A DNA stretch of 63,374 nucleotides from Cytobacillus firmus NBRC 15306 (lineage in GTDB: Bacteria > Bacillota > Bacilli > Bacillales > Cytobacillaceae), in contig NZ_BCUY01000016.1 of the NCBI RefSeq assembly GCF_001591465.1, positions 1 to 63,374 on the forward strand. Direction: 5' to 3'. A program made the translations under genes and the position numbers. This document shows positions 49,250-58,480 of the stretch, one piece after another. A model generated the notes under the pieces. The model had not been told where the DNA came from. It searched no databases and was given only the letters and a program-made list of their open reading frames with translations. Within the stretch, counting starts at the first letter, position 1; each line of letters begins with the position of its first letter.

Positions 49250-49951
49250 TTATTTTCCACCGTAGTAATAGTAGTATTGATTATCTTTCACTTTCTTCTG
49301 GTTCAATACCACACCAAGAAGCTTGCCTTTTGCATTCAGCAGCAATTCCTTAGATTTTAAAGAAGCTTCCACTTCCGTATTCTCACTCTTGACGACCAGG
49401 ATGGCTCCATCGCATTTATTCGCCAGAATCTGTGCATCCGTTACAGCCAATACAGGCGGCGTATCAAAAATCACCAGATCATATTCACCAAGCGCCTCTT
49501 CGATCATCCCATCCATTGACTGTGATCCGAGGATTTCAGCCGGATTCGGAGGGATCGGTCCGCTCGTCAGGATGGACAGATTTTCAATATCCGTTTCCAC
49601 ACTGGCATCCTTCAGGTTTGCCTGCTTCGTTAAAATATTGGTTAACCCTTTGTGGTTATTCTGGTGAAAGGTATAATGCATCGTTGGCTTGCGGAGATCC
49701 GCATCAATCAGCAGCACGCGCTTCCCCTGCTGTGCGAAGACTACCGCAAGATTGGCTGCTGTTGTGGATTTCCCTTCCCCCGGTCCGGCTGATGTCACCA
49801 TAATCGTACGGAGATCTTCATCCACCGCGGAATATTGGATGTTCGTACGGATTGTCCGGTATTGTTCTGATATGGGTGAACGGGAATCCGAATGGGTAAT
49901 TAATGAACGTTTGCTGTTTTGCTTATTAGTCTTTCTAGCCTTGAGTACCAA
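49250..49951 (-). CDS. Bacterial tyrosine kinase (CpsD/EpsB/YwqD type)
   Basis: 233 residues from a TTG at 49951, six bases after GAGGTG; a GTG at 49960 is the alternative, and both overlap the end of the wzz gene. Walker A SAGPGEGKSTTAAN, Walker A' LLIDADLRKP, Walker B LVIFDTPPVL, and a C-terminal Tyr cluster (QYYYYYGGK) that is the autophosphorylation site. It needs the membrane modulator from the overlapping upstream gene for activity, and the downstream PHP phosphatase reverses it. The cytosolic face of an exopolysaccharide export machine is its expected place. Confidence 0.95.
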   Translation of the reverse strand: MVLKARKTNKQNSKRSLITHSDSRSPISEQYRTIRTNIQYSAVDEDLRTIMVTSAGPGEGKSTTAANLAVVFAQQGKRVLLIDADLRKPTMHYTFHQNNHKGLTNILTKQANLKDASVETDIENLSILTSGPIPPNPAEILGSQSMDGMIEEALGEYDLVIFDTPPVLAVTDAQILANKCDGAILVVKSENTEVEASLKSKELLLNAKGKLLGVVLNQKKVKDNQYYYYYGGK

Positions 49952-50684
49952 CCGTCTCACCTCTTACTTTTTTCTGTTTTCGCGGCTTCTGAGAACCTGT
50001 TTTATCATCATTGATGGTTGTAATAATACCTAAAACAGGAAGCTCGAGCAGTTTTTCCACATCCTGTTCCGTCTTGATCGTGTTATTCATATACTCAAGC
50101 AGGAACGCCAGACCCACACCAGCCATTAACCCGACCACAAGGGCAATCGCCATGTTCAAAACCGGCTGCGGCTTTACCGGCACAGGGTTCTCAGGAAGCT
50201 CTGCAGGAGAAAGAATATGAATGTTATCAATCCGCATCAGGCTGGAAATTTCCCGCTGGAATACCTTCGCAATCTCGTTGGCAATGAGGACAGCCTCAGC
50301 CGGATCTCCATTCTGCACACTGATTGTTACAACCTGAGACTGGCCTTCCTGAGCTACATTCACACTTCCATTCAGCGCTTCAGGAGTCGTATCCAATTTC
50401 AGCTCTTCGATGACCTGGTCCAGAATATAGGGACTCTTCATAATGACATTATAGGTTTCTATATATTTGGAATCCGCATCAAACGAAAGTCCTGCCAGAG
50501 AAGCCAATTCGCCGGCCGCTGCCTGGCTGACCAAAATCTGTGTGGAAGATTTATAGATTGGCTTAATCACAAAATAACTGACAGCACCGCTAATGGCGGC
50601 CGCCAGGATGGTTATCACAAGTATTAACGTCATTCTCTTTTTCAGCGTATCAAACAATTCACGCAGGCTTATTGTCTCTTCCAT
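49935..50684 (-). CDS. Wzz-type chain-length determinant / BY-kinase activator (CpsC/EpsA/YwqC type)
   Basis: 250 residues from the ATG at 50684 behind GGAGG; the frame extends four codons upstream. Two membrane segments (about 18-42 and 178-198) flank an extracellular alpha-helical region with the Wzz signature; the Pro-rich PVPVKPQPVLNMAIALVVG lies before the second segment. The C-terminal cytosolic tail (DKTGSQKPRKQKKVRG) would activate the kinase whose gene overlaps by 17 bp. First gene of the EPS-type unit. Confidence 0.93.
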   Translation of the reverse strand: MEETISLRELFDTLKKRMTLILVITILAAAISGAVSYFVIKPIYKSSTQILVSQAAAGELASLAGLSFDADSKYIETYNVIMKSPYILDQVIEELKLDTTPEALNGSVNVAQEGQSQVVTISVQNGDPAEAVLIANEIAKVFQREISSLMRIDNIHILSPAELPENPVPVKPQPVLNMAIALVVGLMAGVGLAFLLEYMNNTIKTEQDVEKLLELPVLGIITTINDDKTGSQKPRKQKKVRGETVGTQG

Positions 50685-50844
50685 AATATCCTCCAAAAGT
50701 CATGTTTTTTCGACATTTCCAGGAAATATTATATCATACAAATATTTCAATTAGTTCATTATTATAGAAAAAGATGGTGTTGGAATTATTTTCTAATAAT
50801 TTATTTTATTCATATTTTTGTCTTCAATATTAGAGTCAAACTTA

Positions 50845-50875
50845 AAAAGGACTTCAGCCGATCTGAAGTCCTTTT
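50845..50875. terminator. Terminator between the gluzincin gene and the EPS unit promoter region
   Basis: Thirteen-base perfect stem AAAAGGACTTCAG / CTGAAGTCCTTTT with a five-base loop; on the minus strand it follows the gluzincin stop codon. Confidence 0.85.
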
Positions 50876-50885
50876 TAGAATTAAT

Positions 50886-52700
50886 TTATTTAAATGTAAT
50901 GGTCAGTTCCTCCGAAATCACCCATTCAAATCCTGAATTATTGTTATCGACATGAAGGGTATACGCAATTCCGCTTTGGAGCTTGGATGCTTCTTCCGGA
51001 GGGATCGCAATGGACCAGGCATTCAGAACATCACCGTTTGTTAACACCGAATCACTGAAGAATCCGCCCGTCAGCTGGGCTTTTACAGACAATTCGCCTG
51101 GAGCGCGCAGTTCAAATTCCCAGGTTGCTTTATTCCTGAACTCATGCATTTGCTTGTAATTATAATCAGGATTCCACTCCTTTAAATTCACAACAAAAAG
51201 CTTTCCACTGCTCGTTCCGCCTTCAAGTTCCTGACGGATATTGTCCGGCAATAACGGGTCATCAATATTCATTATATGGTTAACCGTTCCGGTCTTAATA
51301 TCAAACCGTTTCTTAAGTTCTCCATTAAATGTATCAAAGTACTGCACCCAGTCATTCAGCACATCTTTTTCAGTTTTTCCGAAATGCTTTTTGGCCATTT
51401 TATCTTTTTCTATCTGGCTGATTGCTGATTGATGCCAGAAGGTGTTCTTAACATCTTCCACATATTGATAAATATTTTCATAGCCGTACATTTCAGTCAA
51501 ATACCAGAATAGAGAAAGAGTAATTCCATAGTTATTCCCGGATGCATTCATAATATCGTCGAAAGAATTCAGTTCATTTTCCCAAAGTAAATCTTTTTCA
51601 TTGCCGCCCTGCTGCTTGGCATAGGCAATAATGCTTTCTTTTGCAGGCTGCACCATCTGTTTTCTCAGCCCATTCTTCGTATTTTCAGGATAACTGTGCA
51701 GGAAATAACAGCTATATTCTGCTGCACCTTCCATCAGCCAGAATCGGTAGTCAGGACCCCAGTAATTCTGAAATACATTTTGATATTGATGGTGCCCGAT
51801 ATAGGTATTCTGATCAAAATAATGGTAAATTTCGTGCTGGAGAGTAGCACGGAAATCATAAGGCATGGTACTGCCATTCATTACAATATAATAATCTCTT
51901 CCCTGATTCCGATTATCCTGATAGCCGGCAAAAGCCTGGCTGTCTTTTGGAAGCGATGTCTGTGACTCATTTGTATAGAAATAAAACCGAAGGGACGATT
52001 TCATATCTTCAAATGGCTTCATTTTCCGGACTTCAGACAGGCTGGCCATCATTTCGCCAATTTCTTCATAGGCATACCCTTCACCAAATCTATTAATATA
52101 GTCATCTGTTACATAAATTTTAATTGGGTAGCCGGTCTCAAACTTTAGTTCATATGTGTTTAAGTTTTTCAGGTCATAAGGTGCGAGTTCCCTGTCAGAC
52201 ACGTTTTGTTTCCCTTTGTACTCCAGTTTCCACGTCATTGGTTCTGCCGGTTCCTGGGGTTTGGGAGAGGGAGTTTCCTCTTCTGTTTCATCATTCGGGG
52301 GTTTTACCGGGGAAGGTGCAGGCTTGTACCAATCCGGATTCGCACACTTTAGATTAGAAAGCTTTCCTTTAGATGGGGTTTCATACTTCACTTTTGCATC
52401 CCGATCAACATATAAACCTCCTCCCACACTTAACATACCCGGCTTAAAAGCATAAATGCGATATTTCTCGCCTGCTTTTAGAACACGTGCGGTTACCTTG
52501 AATTCACCCTCAGGCTTATATAAATAGGTATCCCTGGCAACAGTTAAACGTCCAATTTGGCCCGGCTTCAGCTCCACACCATCCCACCAGATTTTCTGCC
52601 CCTTATTAATCCCGTTGCAGCTCTCCTCTGCTGATGCACTTATTGGAATTAATAGGATTAAACATACCAGTAATAACGTCCATAGTTTTAAGCTGCTCAT
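50886..52700 (-). CDS. Secreted gluzincin-type zinc metallopeptidase with Cys-bracketed WDG/TPSK module
   Basis: 604 residues from the ATG at 52700 behind AAAGGAG. Signal peptide about 1-24. Type-B WDG/TPSK module between Cys28 and Cys119. Pro/Glu-rich linker about 125-155. Peptidase region about 160-475: HEIYH at 289-293 and WLMEGAAEY with candidate third ligand Glu324, the HExxH...E pattern of MA-clan gluzincins (collagenase/peptidase-MA-like). C-terminal beta-sandwich about 490-604. It probably degrades proteins while tethered to the wall. The precise family is uncertain. Confidence 0.82.
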   Translation of the reverse strand: MSSLKLWTLLLVCLILLIPISASAEESCNGINKGQKIWWDGVELKPGQIGRLTVARDTYLYKPEGEFKVTARVLKAGEKYRIYAFKPGMLSVGGGLYVDRDAKVKYETPSKGKLSNLKCANPDWYKPAPSPVKPPNDETEEETPSPKPQEPAEPMTWKLEYKGKQNVSDRELAPYDLKNLNTYELKFETGYPIKIYVTDDYINRFGEGYAYEEIGEMMASLSEVRKMKPFEDMKSSLRFYFYTNESQTSLPKDSQAFAGYQDNRNQGRDYYIVMNGSTMPYDFRATLQHEIYHYFDQNTYIGHHQYQNVFQNYWGPDYRFWLMEGAAEYSCYFLHSYPENTKNGLRKQMVQPAKESIIAYAKQQGGNEKDLLWENELNSFDDIMNASGNNYGITLSLFWYLTEMYGYENIYQYVEDVKNTFWHQSAISQIEKDKMAKKHFGKTEKDVLNDWVQYFDTFNGELKKRFDIKTGTVNHIMNIDDPLLPDNIRQELEGGTSSGKLFVVNLKEWNPDYNYKQMHEFRNKATWEFELRAPGELSVKAQLTGGFFSDSVLTNGDVLNAWSIAIPPEEASKLQSGIAYTLHVDNNNSGFEWVISEELTITFK

Positions 52701-52882
52701 TGAATTCTCCTTTAATGGTAAAATATTCATATTTAGTAGGTATTATACCATATGGATGTCACCTTTTGATGTCGGTATATTCCGTTATTTGTCGTTATTT
52801 TCACAACGATTGTTCTAGTTATAGTTCTAAAAGTCTAGTAACATAGTTATATATTCCATTTTTACAAAAAGGAGGATTCTAA

Positions 52883-53956
52883 TTGATCAAGTTTGTTACA
52901 AAAATCTGTCTTATTTTAGCGCTTATCTTAGGTTTAGGCAGTCCTGCTTCCGCTTTCTGGGATAGCAATAAAAACGTATATTATGTAGCGCTGGGTGATT
53001 CCCTGGCAGCCGGGCAGACACCATTCGGATCTATAGGAAAGGGCTATCCTGATTTTATCGCAGCCAAATTTAAAGAAGCTGGTGTTCTGGATGGATTTGT
53101 TAAAAGCTATGCCCAGTCCGGCTATACATCCAAACAGGTCCTCGACGATATCCGCAATAATGTCACGATTGGCCAAAATGCCGGAATCCAGGCCGAGCTT
53201 AGCAAAGCGACTCATATCACCTTGAACGCCGGCGCCAATGATCTTCTTCGCCAGCTTAAGATTGACCGCACAACAGGAGCGGTTACGTTCGATGAAGCGG
53301 AAGTTCAAAAAGCAATGGCAGGTGTCCAGCAGAATTTGACAGATACGATCCTGGCCATTAAAGCGATTAACCCCACTGCAGAGATTTACATAATGGGCTA
53401 CTATAATCCATTACCGCACCTTCCTGCACAAAATCAGCCGCTGCTGAATAACTCATTGACTGTATTGAATACGATTATTGAGAAGATTGCAGGAGCATCA
53501 GGTTCTAGTTATATCTCTACTTCCCAAACCATTGCTGCCAATATCGGATACCTTCCGAATCCGCAGGATGTGCATCTGAGTGAAGAAGGCTATAAAGCTG
53601 TTGCAGACCTGTTCTGGACATTTATGAACCCTGAAATGCCGGAAAAGCCTGCCCCTGAGGAACCGAAGGAAGAGGATAAAGAGATTCCCGTTGTCTACTG
53701 GGAAGGCATGGTGCTGAAAAAAGGACAGATCGGCAAACTTATGATTGATAAACCGATTAACCTATGGACTCGTGCTGACGGGAAGCTAAAAGCTGTCCGG
53801 GTACTGAAAGCAGGCGAAACTTACCGTGTGTATGGCTATGACGGGAATTTCGGCGGGCAATACAGTGTTGGCGGAGGGTATTTTGTAACGAAGATGGATG
53901 GCTATGTGAACTATAAAACGCCTTCGAAAGAGAAGCTGAAATTGGTTAATCCGTAA
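52883..53956 (+). CDS. Secreted SGNH/GDSL esterase with C-terminal WDG/TPSK module
   Basis: 357 residues from a TTG start seven bases after AAAGGAGG. Signal peptide about 1-24. SGNH hydrolase domain about 30-250: catalytic Ser40 in GDSLAAG (block I), NAGANDLL (block III), and DVHLSEEGY (block V, Asp and His). After a Pro/Glu/Lys linker (PEKPAPEEPKEEDKE), the last 85 residues are a WDG/TPSK module of the Cys-free type (VVYWEGMVLKKGQIGK, INLWTRADGK, YRVYGYDG, YKTPSKEK). Possible roles are lipid esterase or deacetylase of wall polysaccharide; the latter would counter the O-acetylation genes. Not decided by the sequence. Confidence 0.87.
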   Translation: MIKFVTKICLILALILGLGSPASAFWDSNKNVYYVALGDSLAAGQTPFGSIGKGYPDFIAAKFKEAGVLDGFVKSYAQSGYTSKQVLDDIRNNVTIGQNAGIQAELSKATHITLNAGANDLLRQLKIDRTTGAVTFDEAEVQKAMAGVQQNLTDTILAIKAINPTAEIYIMGYYNPLPHLPAQNQPLLNNSLTVLNTIIEKIAGASGSSYISTSQTIAANIGYLPNPQDVHLSEEGYKAVADLFWTFMNPEMPEKPAPEEPKEEDKEIPVVYWEGMVLKKGQIGKLMIDKPINLWTRADGKLKAVRVLKAGETYRVYGYDGNFGGQYSVGGGYFVTKMDGYVNYKTPSKEKLKLVNP

Positions 53957-53962
53957 AATGGG

Positions 53963-53992
53963 AAAGGAGATGCTGTGGGGCATCTCCTTTTA
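53963..53992. terminator. Terminator between convergent genes
   Basis: Ten-base stem AAAGGAGATG / CATCTCCTTT, followed by TAATTT on the plus strand. Confidence 0.8.
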
Positions 53993-54014
53993 ATTTATAT
54001 TAAAAGTTATCCTG

Positions 54015-54791
54015 CTACCTGTAACTCCTCTTCAGCAAAATACTATACAAATCTGAGCGATTATCCCCATTAAATGAAAAATAAACCTCATAATAGCCCA
54101 AATCGTAATACATCATCCATTGTCCGTCCATTTCGCTGATGCCTTCCCAGGATGGCTTTCCAACTGTATTTTTAATAATATAGGGCGTTAAAGGCGTCAA
54201 ACCATCATTAGCCCACATGAACGCTGTAAATTCGGGATCGTCTTCCCAGCCAGTGAAATAAATATAGTTCCCAAATTGCCTGCCATACCCTCCCTCATAA
54301 TACCCTTCCCATGATGAAGTTTTTTCGAAGTGATCATACACATCATTCAAATCATCATTTTTAAGTGAAAACGGCTGCCCCTTCATAACACCCTGTTTGG
54401 CCAGCTTTAGAAAATCTCCTTCATCGAAAAAGATGATTCTGGCAAGCTGATTCCGCTTCGTTTTTGAAGGTGTCTCATATTTAATAGATGAGGATTTTTT
54501 AACAAAGGCCCCTCCGCCTACTCCATATATTCCGCCATTTTGATCCTTATAGGAATAGACCCGATAGATATTTCCCTTTCGGAGAGTTTTTATCGTGATC
54601 AGTTTGCCTTTTTCATATTTGTAAAGAGCGGTATCCTGAAGGATTGTGACTCTTCCTATCTGGCCCTGAATAAGAATGGAGTTATCCCACTTTACACCGA
54701 TTGGGGCATATCCCGCCTGAGCCTCTTGATTGGAGAACAGCAGTAAAGCCATTGCAAGGGAAAACATAACTAGTAATTTGCCTATCTTCAT
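54015..54791 (-). CDS. Secreted WDG/TPSK-module protein with DUF4309-like domain (copy 2)
   Basis: 258 residues from the third of three consecutive start codons (TTG-ATG-ATG), seven bases after AGGAGG. Signal peptide about 1-26. Module about 30-112 of a third subtype (GVKWDNSILIQGQIGR, YRVYSYKDQNGGIYGVGGGA, YETPSKTKRN). C-terminal domain about 130-258 (GVMKGQPFSLKNDDLNDVYD, NTVGKPSWEGISEMDGQWMM, DLGYYEVYFSF). It is a close paralogue of the protein at 55937; the two flank the divergently oriented L,D-transpeptidase gene. Function unknown. Confidence 0.8.
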   Translation of the reverse strand: MKIGKLLVMFSLAMALLLFSNQEAQAGYAPIGVKWDNSILIQGQIGRVTILQDTALYKYEKGKLITIKTLRKGNIYRVYSYKDQNGGIYGVGGGAFVKKSSSIKYETPSKTKRNQLARIIFFDEGDFLKLAKQGVMKGQPFSLKNDDLNDVYDHFEKTSSWEGYYEGGYGRQFGNYIYFTGWEDDPEFTAFMWANDGLTPLTPYIIKNTVGKPSWEGISEMDGQWMMYYDLGYYEVYFSFNGDNRSDLYSILLKRSYR

Positions 54792-54953
54792 CATCAAACC
54801 TCCTGCTTATAACCTGATTCCTACTGTTATGCATATGTTTGTGTGAAGATAAAAATGCAGGAAAAGGTGCCTAAAAATATATTGAATACGCCAAATGATA
54901 GATGCCTATGAATGCTTCTTCGTGTATGATTATGACTAAAATGAGGTGAATAT

Positions 54954-55901
54954 ATGTCAAAATATGTGAAGCTATTATTGGTTTTAATTGGAATGGCCGC
55001 TCTGCTATACAGCAATCCTGCTCAGGCTGCAGACATAGACTGCAATGATATCAGAACCGGCACAAAGGTCTGGTGGGATGGCGCTGAACTTCGGCCCGGG
55101 CAAATCGGCAGAATCACGGTCCTTAAGGATGCTCCGCTCTATAAGTTAAATGGAGATCAGCTGAGCTACAGCCGCACTTTAAAAGCAGGAGAGGTTTACC
55201 GGGTGTACGCCTTTAAACCGGGGCTTTTAAGTGTTGGAGGAGGATTGTATGTGAAGCGTGATGCCCTGATCAGCTACCAGACTCCTTCTAAAACCAAGCT
55301 GCAGATCGCGGCATGTGTCTACCAGAAAGATACACAGCTGAAGAATGAAGCACAGCAGATGATTGTCGTGAAGAAATCATCCGTGAAGACAGCCGCCACT
55401 CTGCAAACCTATCAGAAACAAAACGGAAAATGGATACAGTCTTCCTCGCCTATTGCGGCAGTGATCGGGAAAGAAGGCATGGGAAAAACCAAAGAGGGAG
55501 ATGCCAGGACCCCTTATGGGACCTATAGGCTTGGAACCTCTTTTGGGTGGGGCCCGAAGCCTTCAAGCATGAGCTACCCTTTTAAGGCTGTAACGTCTAA
55601 TGATTACTGGGTGGATGATGCAACTTCAGCGGACTATAACAAATGGATCACATACACCGGCAATCCGAATACGCGCTGGAAATCTTTCGAAAGAATGAAT
55701 CATCCTCTTTATAAATACGGCGTTGTTATTAGATATAATGAAGATCCCATTATTAAAGGAGAAGGCAGCGCCATCTTTTTGCATATCAGAACTTCCGGCA
55801 CTGCTTACACTTTAGGCTGTGTAGCTATTGAGGAAAAGGAATTGGCAAAAATTCTGCAGTGGCTTGAGCCTGCTAAGAAGCCGATTATAGTAATGGAATA
55901 G
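54954..55901 (+). CDS. Secreted L,D-transpeptidase (YkuD family) with Cys-bracketed WDG/TPSK module
   Basis: 315 residues, ATG behind TGAGGTG. Signal peptide about 1-25. Type-B WDG/TPSK module between Cys30 and Cys121. Catalytic domain about 165-315 of the ErfK/YbiS/YcfS type: His277 in FLHIRTSG and nucleophile Cys289 in YTLGCVAI, with DARTPYGTYRLG near 183-194. It would form meso-Dap(3)-meso-Dap(3) cross-links or attach proteins in peptidoglycan; some relatives are simple L,D-carboxypeptidases. The nucleophile Cys is separate from the module Cys pair. Flanked on both sides by the opposite-strand paralogues at 54015 and 55937. Confidence 0.9.
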   Translation: MSKYVKLLLVLIGMAALLYSNPAQAADIDCNDIRTGTKVWWDGAELRPGQIGRITVLKDAPLYKLNGDQLSYSRTLKAGEVYRVYAFKPGLLSVGGGLYVKRDALISYQTPSKTKLQIAACVYQKDTQLKNEAQQMIVVKKSSVKTAATLQTYQKQNGKWIQSSSPIAAVIGKEGMGKTKEGDARTPYGTYRLGTSFGWGPKPSSMSYPFKAVTSNDYWVDDATSADYNKWITYTGNPNTRWKSFERMNHPLYKYGVVIRYNEDPIIKGEGSAIFLHIRTSGTAYTLGCVAIEEKELAKILQWLEPAKKPIIVME

Positions 55902-55931
55902 AAAAGGAGAGCACTCACACGCTCTCCTTTT
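55902..55931. terminator. Bidirectional terminator
   Basis: Eleven-base perfect stem AAAAGGAGAGC / GCTCTCCTTTT between convergent genes, with TTTCC beyond on the plus strand. Confidence 0.85.
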
Positions 55932-55936
55932 TCCTA

Positions 55937-56710
55937 TTATTTAAGTCTTACGAAATCCAGGTTGGATCGGTTTCCATCTTCAAATAGGAAGTACAAATCG
56001 TAGTCACCGCAGTCGTAATACATGTACCATGTCTGCTCCATCTCATCAATGCCCTCTGAAGTCGGCACACCGACGGTCTTTTTAATGATGTAAGGTGTCA
56101 GGAAAACGAGATCGTCATTCCACCAATCAATTGCAGTCAGTTCTGAATCATTTTCTCCGCTCGTATAATAAAGATAATTGCTGTCATCTCCAAATTGTCT
56201 GCCTAATCCGCCATCTATATAGCCTTCCCAAGTTGGATACATGCCATAATAATCATACACATCATACAAATCTTCATATCCGCCTACTGCAATCGGCTGG
56301 CCCTTGAGGATTCCTTTCTTTGCAGATGCAAGGAAGCCTTCCTGGAACATGCTCAGGCGTGCAATCTGGTTCTTTTTTGTCTGGGAAGGCGTCTCATACT
56401 TAACAGAAGCCGTTTTCTTTACAAAAGCGCCGCCGCCTAGACCGTAAATTCCGCCATCACGGTCTTTATAGGAATAGACGCGGAATTCGCTTCCTTTTTT
56501 AAGCTTGCGGATTACATTAAGCTTCCCTTTTTCTTCTTTTACAAGATCTGTATCTTTTAAGATGGTTACTTTTCCGATTTGACCTTTAATCAAGATGGAA
56601 TTTCCCCATTTCACACCGATTGGCGCTTCAGCTGCTTCTGCATCGACATTAAAGCCGAACATAAGCACTAATACAAACGGAATACTAAATAACCATTTTT
56701 TCATATTCAT
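55937..56710 (-). CDS. Secreted WDG/TPSK-module protein with DUF4309-like domain (copy 3)
   Basis: 257 residues, ATG seven bases after GGAAGG. Signal peptide about 1-26. Module about 31-113 (GVKWGNSILIKGQIGK, YSYKDRDGGIYGLGGGA, YETPSQTKKN). C-terminal domain as in the copies at 54015 and 25139 (GILKGQPIAVGGYEDLYDVY, TVGVPTSEGIDEMEQTWYMY, CGDYDLYFLFEDG). About half the residues are shared with copy 2. No catalytic motif. The repeated W-E-G-Y and acidic, aromatic-rich surface suggest binding rather than catalysis, but this is a guess. Confidence 0.8.
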   Translation of the reverse strand: MNMKKWLFSIPFVLVLMFGFNVDAEAAEAPIGVKWGNSILIKGQIGKVTILKDTDLVKEEKGKLNVIRKLKKGSEFRVYSYKDRDGGIYGLGGGAFVKKTASVKYETPSQTKKNQIARLSMFQEGFLASAKKGILKGQPIAVGGYEDLYDVYDYYGMYPTWEGYIDGGLGRQFGDDSNYLYYTSGENDSELTAIDWWNDDLVFLTPYIIKKTVGVPTSEGIDEMEQTWYMYYDCGDYDLYFLFEDGNRSNLDFVRLK

Positions 56711-56909
56711 TCACTTACCTTCCATCCTATTTATACCTCAGCAAATCTGGTAATCTGCTAAGTTATTAAGCTGATTATACATTCAAATCTTTCCAGCAAC
56801 AATTGTATTTTTCTTTTTTACTAGTAATAAATACCTATATTTATGTAATTTTTTCTTGAATATAGTAATTTTTACCTATATTATATTTTATATCAATCTA
56901 GTAAAGGGG

Positions 56910-58445
56910 ATGGCTATTATTAAAAAACAGCTAATCTTGCTGATCATTTGCTCTTTTCTGCTCATGCCGTTTGCAGGAAGTGCGGTGGCAGCGGCAGACC
57001 TGAGCCCTTCTGCCTTTGCTCAAGAGAATGTCACCATGCATTCAGGTGCAAGCGATCAATACCAAGCAAAAGCACTCATTTCTAAGAGCAAGGAATTCAT
57101 TATTATAGGTGAATTCACTAATTCCTTAAATGAACATTGGCTTCGTATTAAATATGACGGAGAAACCGGCTGGATCAAAGATACCGGAATCAGGAGAATG
57201 GACCTTAACGCCCAGTACTTTACCAGTTCAGCAGCTAAAACTCCGATCAGAAGAGGTGCTTCCCTATCCTATCAGCACGCAGGGGATCTAAAGCATGGAG
57301 TAATGGTAAAAATCATGGACACCTTCACCCGTGAAGATGGGGAAATGTGGGTTCGTTTGTCCGATGGAAATGTGACAGGATGGTCCAGGCTTCAGGATTT
57401 GGAGCTGTTCGAGGGAACGAGAAACTATTTAAACAAACCTGTTTTTGTTAAAACTGATACCCAAGTAAAAAGAGGAGCTTCATCCGCTGCAAAAGCAGTT
57501 TACACACTAAAGAAAGGAAAGGAGGTTACCATCCAAAGCACGCTTATTAACGGGAAAGAAGTCTGGCATCGAATAGCAGATGGCAAGAGAAGCGGCTGGG
57601 TTCCCGGTGATTCTGTTGCGAGCCAGGTGAATTATTCTGCTTACATGTATGTTAAAGATCAAAGTGCTGCTATCCGGCGCGGAGCATCTGCATCTTACAA
57701 AACTGTCAGTAATCTTACATATGGTCAACAAGTGAAAATCACTTCAGAGTTCGTGAATGGATCCGGGGACATTTGGTATAAAGTCTCTGCAGGAAAGGGA
57801 CTGGAAGGCTGGATTCCCGGAACATCATTGACCAGCCAGCCAATGAAGGTCGCTTACCTGACAATTGATGACGGACCGACCATCTATTCAAATAAACTGC
57901 TGGATACTCTAAGCCAATACAATGCCAAAGCCACCTTCTTTATGGTGAATGGCAACATCAATGCATACCCGAAAGCTGTTAAACGTATGGTGACTGATGG
58001 ACACGCGGTCGGGTCGCATAGTGTGACTCATGATAAAAATAAATTTTACCGCTCCCCGGCAACAGCAGTTAATGAAATGAAAACAACCAGAAATACCATT
58101 AAGAAAGTAACCGGCGTCAACAGCAACCTGATCAGGACCCCTTATGGCAGCATCCCTTATATGAAGCAAAACTACAGAAACGCGATGGCCAAAGAGCATT
58201 TCATCATGTGGGATTGGAATGTAGACAGCATGGATTGGAAGTTTAATAGCTCCAGCTATGTTAACTACACTCTTCATTATGTGGATATGCAGGAGAAAAA
58301 AGGCCAGGCTCCCATCATTCTGATACATGACCGCAAAGCGACAGTAAATGCTCTGCCGTCACTGTTATCCCAATTAAAGAAGCGCGGCTATGTTCTGGCG
58401 CCATTGAATGAAAGCATGACACCGCATCAATTTAAGCTGAAATAA
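56910..58445 (+). CDS. Secreted polysaccharide deacetylase with four N-terminal SH3 repeats
   Basis: 511 residues if started at the ATG at 56910. The AAAGGGG site abuts this ATG, so initiation three codons later at ATT, or upstream at TTG 56856, cannot be excluded. Signal peptide about 1-30, four bacterial-SH3 repeats about 33-305 (each with RRGAS/KRGAS-like and G-W-I/V-P/K ends), then a NodB-type deacetylase about 310-505: TIDDGP (metal Asp), HSVTH (metal His pair), RTPYGS and IILIHD. All motif residues are present. Likely substrate is peptidoglycan or an exported polysaccharide. The SH3 repeats, rather than WDG/TPSK, give wall binding here. Confidence 0.9.
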   Translation: MAIIKKQLILLIICSFLLMPFAGSAVAAADLSPSAFAQENVTMHSGASDQYQAKALISKSKEFIIIGEFTNSLNEHWLRIKYDGETGWIKDTGIRRMDLNAQYFTSSAAKTPIRRGASLSYQHAGDLKHGVMVKIMDTFTREDGEMWVRLSDGNVTGWSRLQDLELFEGTRNYLNKPVFVKTDTQVKRGASSAAKAVYTLKKGKEVTIQSTLINGKEVWHRIADGKRSGWVPGDSVASQVNYSAYMYVKDQSAAIRRGASASYKTVSNLTYGQQVKITSEFVNGSGDIWYKVSAGKGLEGWIPGTSLTSQPMKVAYLTIDDGPTIYSNKLLDTLSQYNAKATFFMVNGNINAYPKAVKRMVTDGHAVGSHSVTHDKNKFYRSPATAVNEMKTTRNTIKKVTGVNSNLIRTPYGSIPYMKQNYRNAMAKEHFIMWDWNVDSMDWKFNSSSYVNYTLHYVDMQEKKGQAPIILIHDRKATVNALPSLLSQLKKRGYVLAPLNESMTPHQFKLK

Positions 58446-58451
58446 AAAGAC

Positions 58452-58474
58452 AGCCGGCAAAAAATTTGCCGGCT
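58452..58474. terminator. Bidirectional terminator
   Basis: Stem AGCCGGCAAA / TTTGCCGGCT followed by TTTTGTTC on the plus strand. Confidence 0.85.
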
Positions 58475-58480
58475 TTTTGT

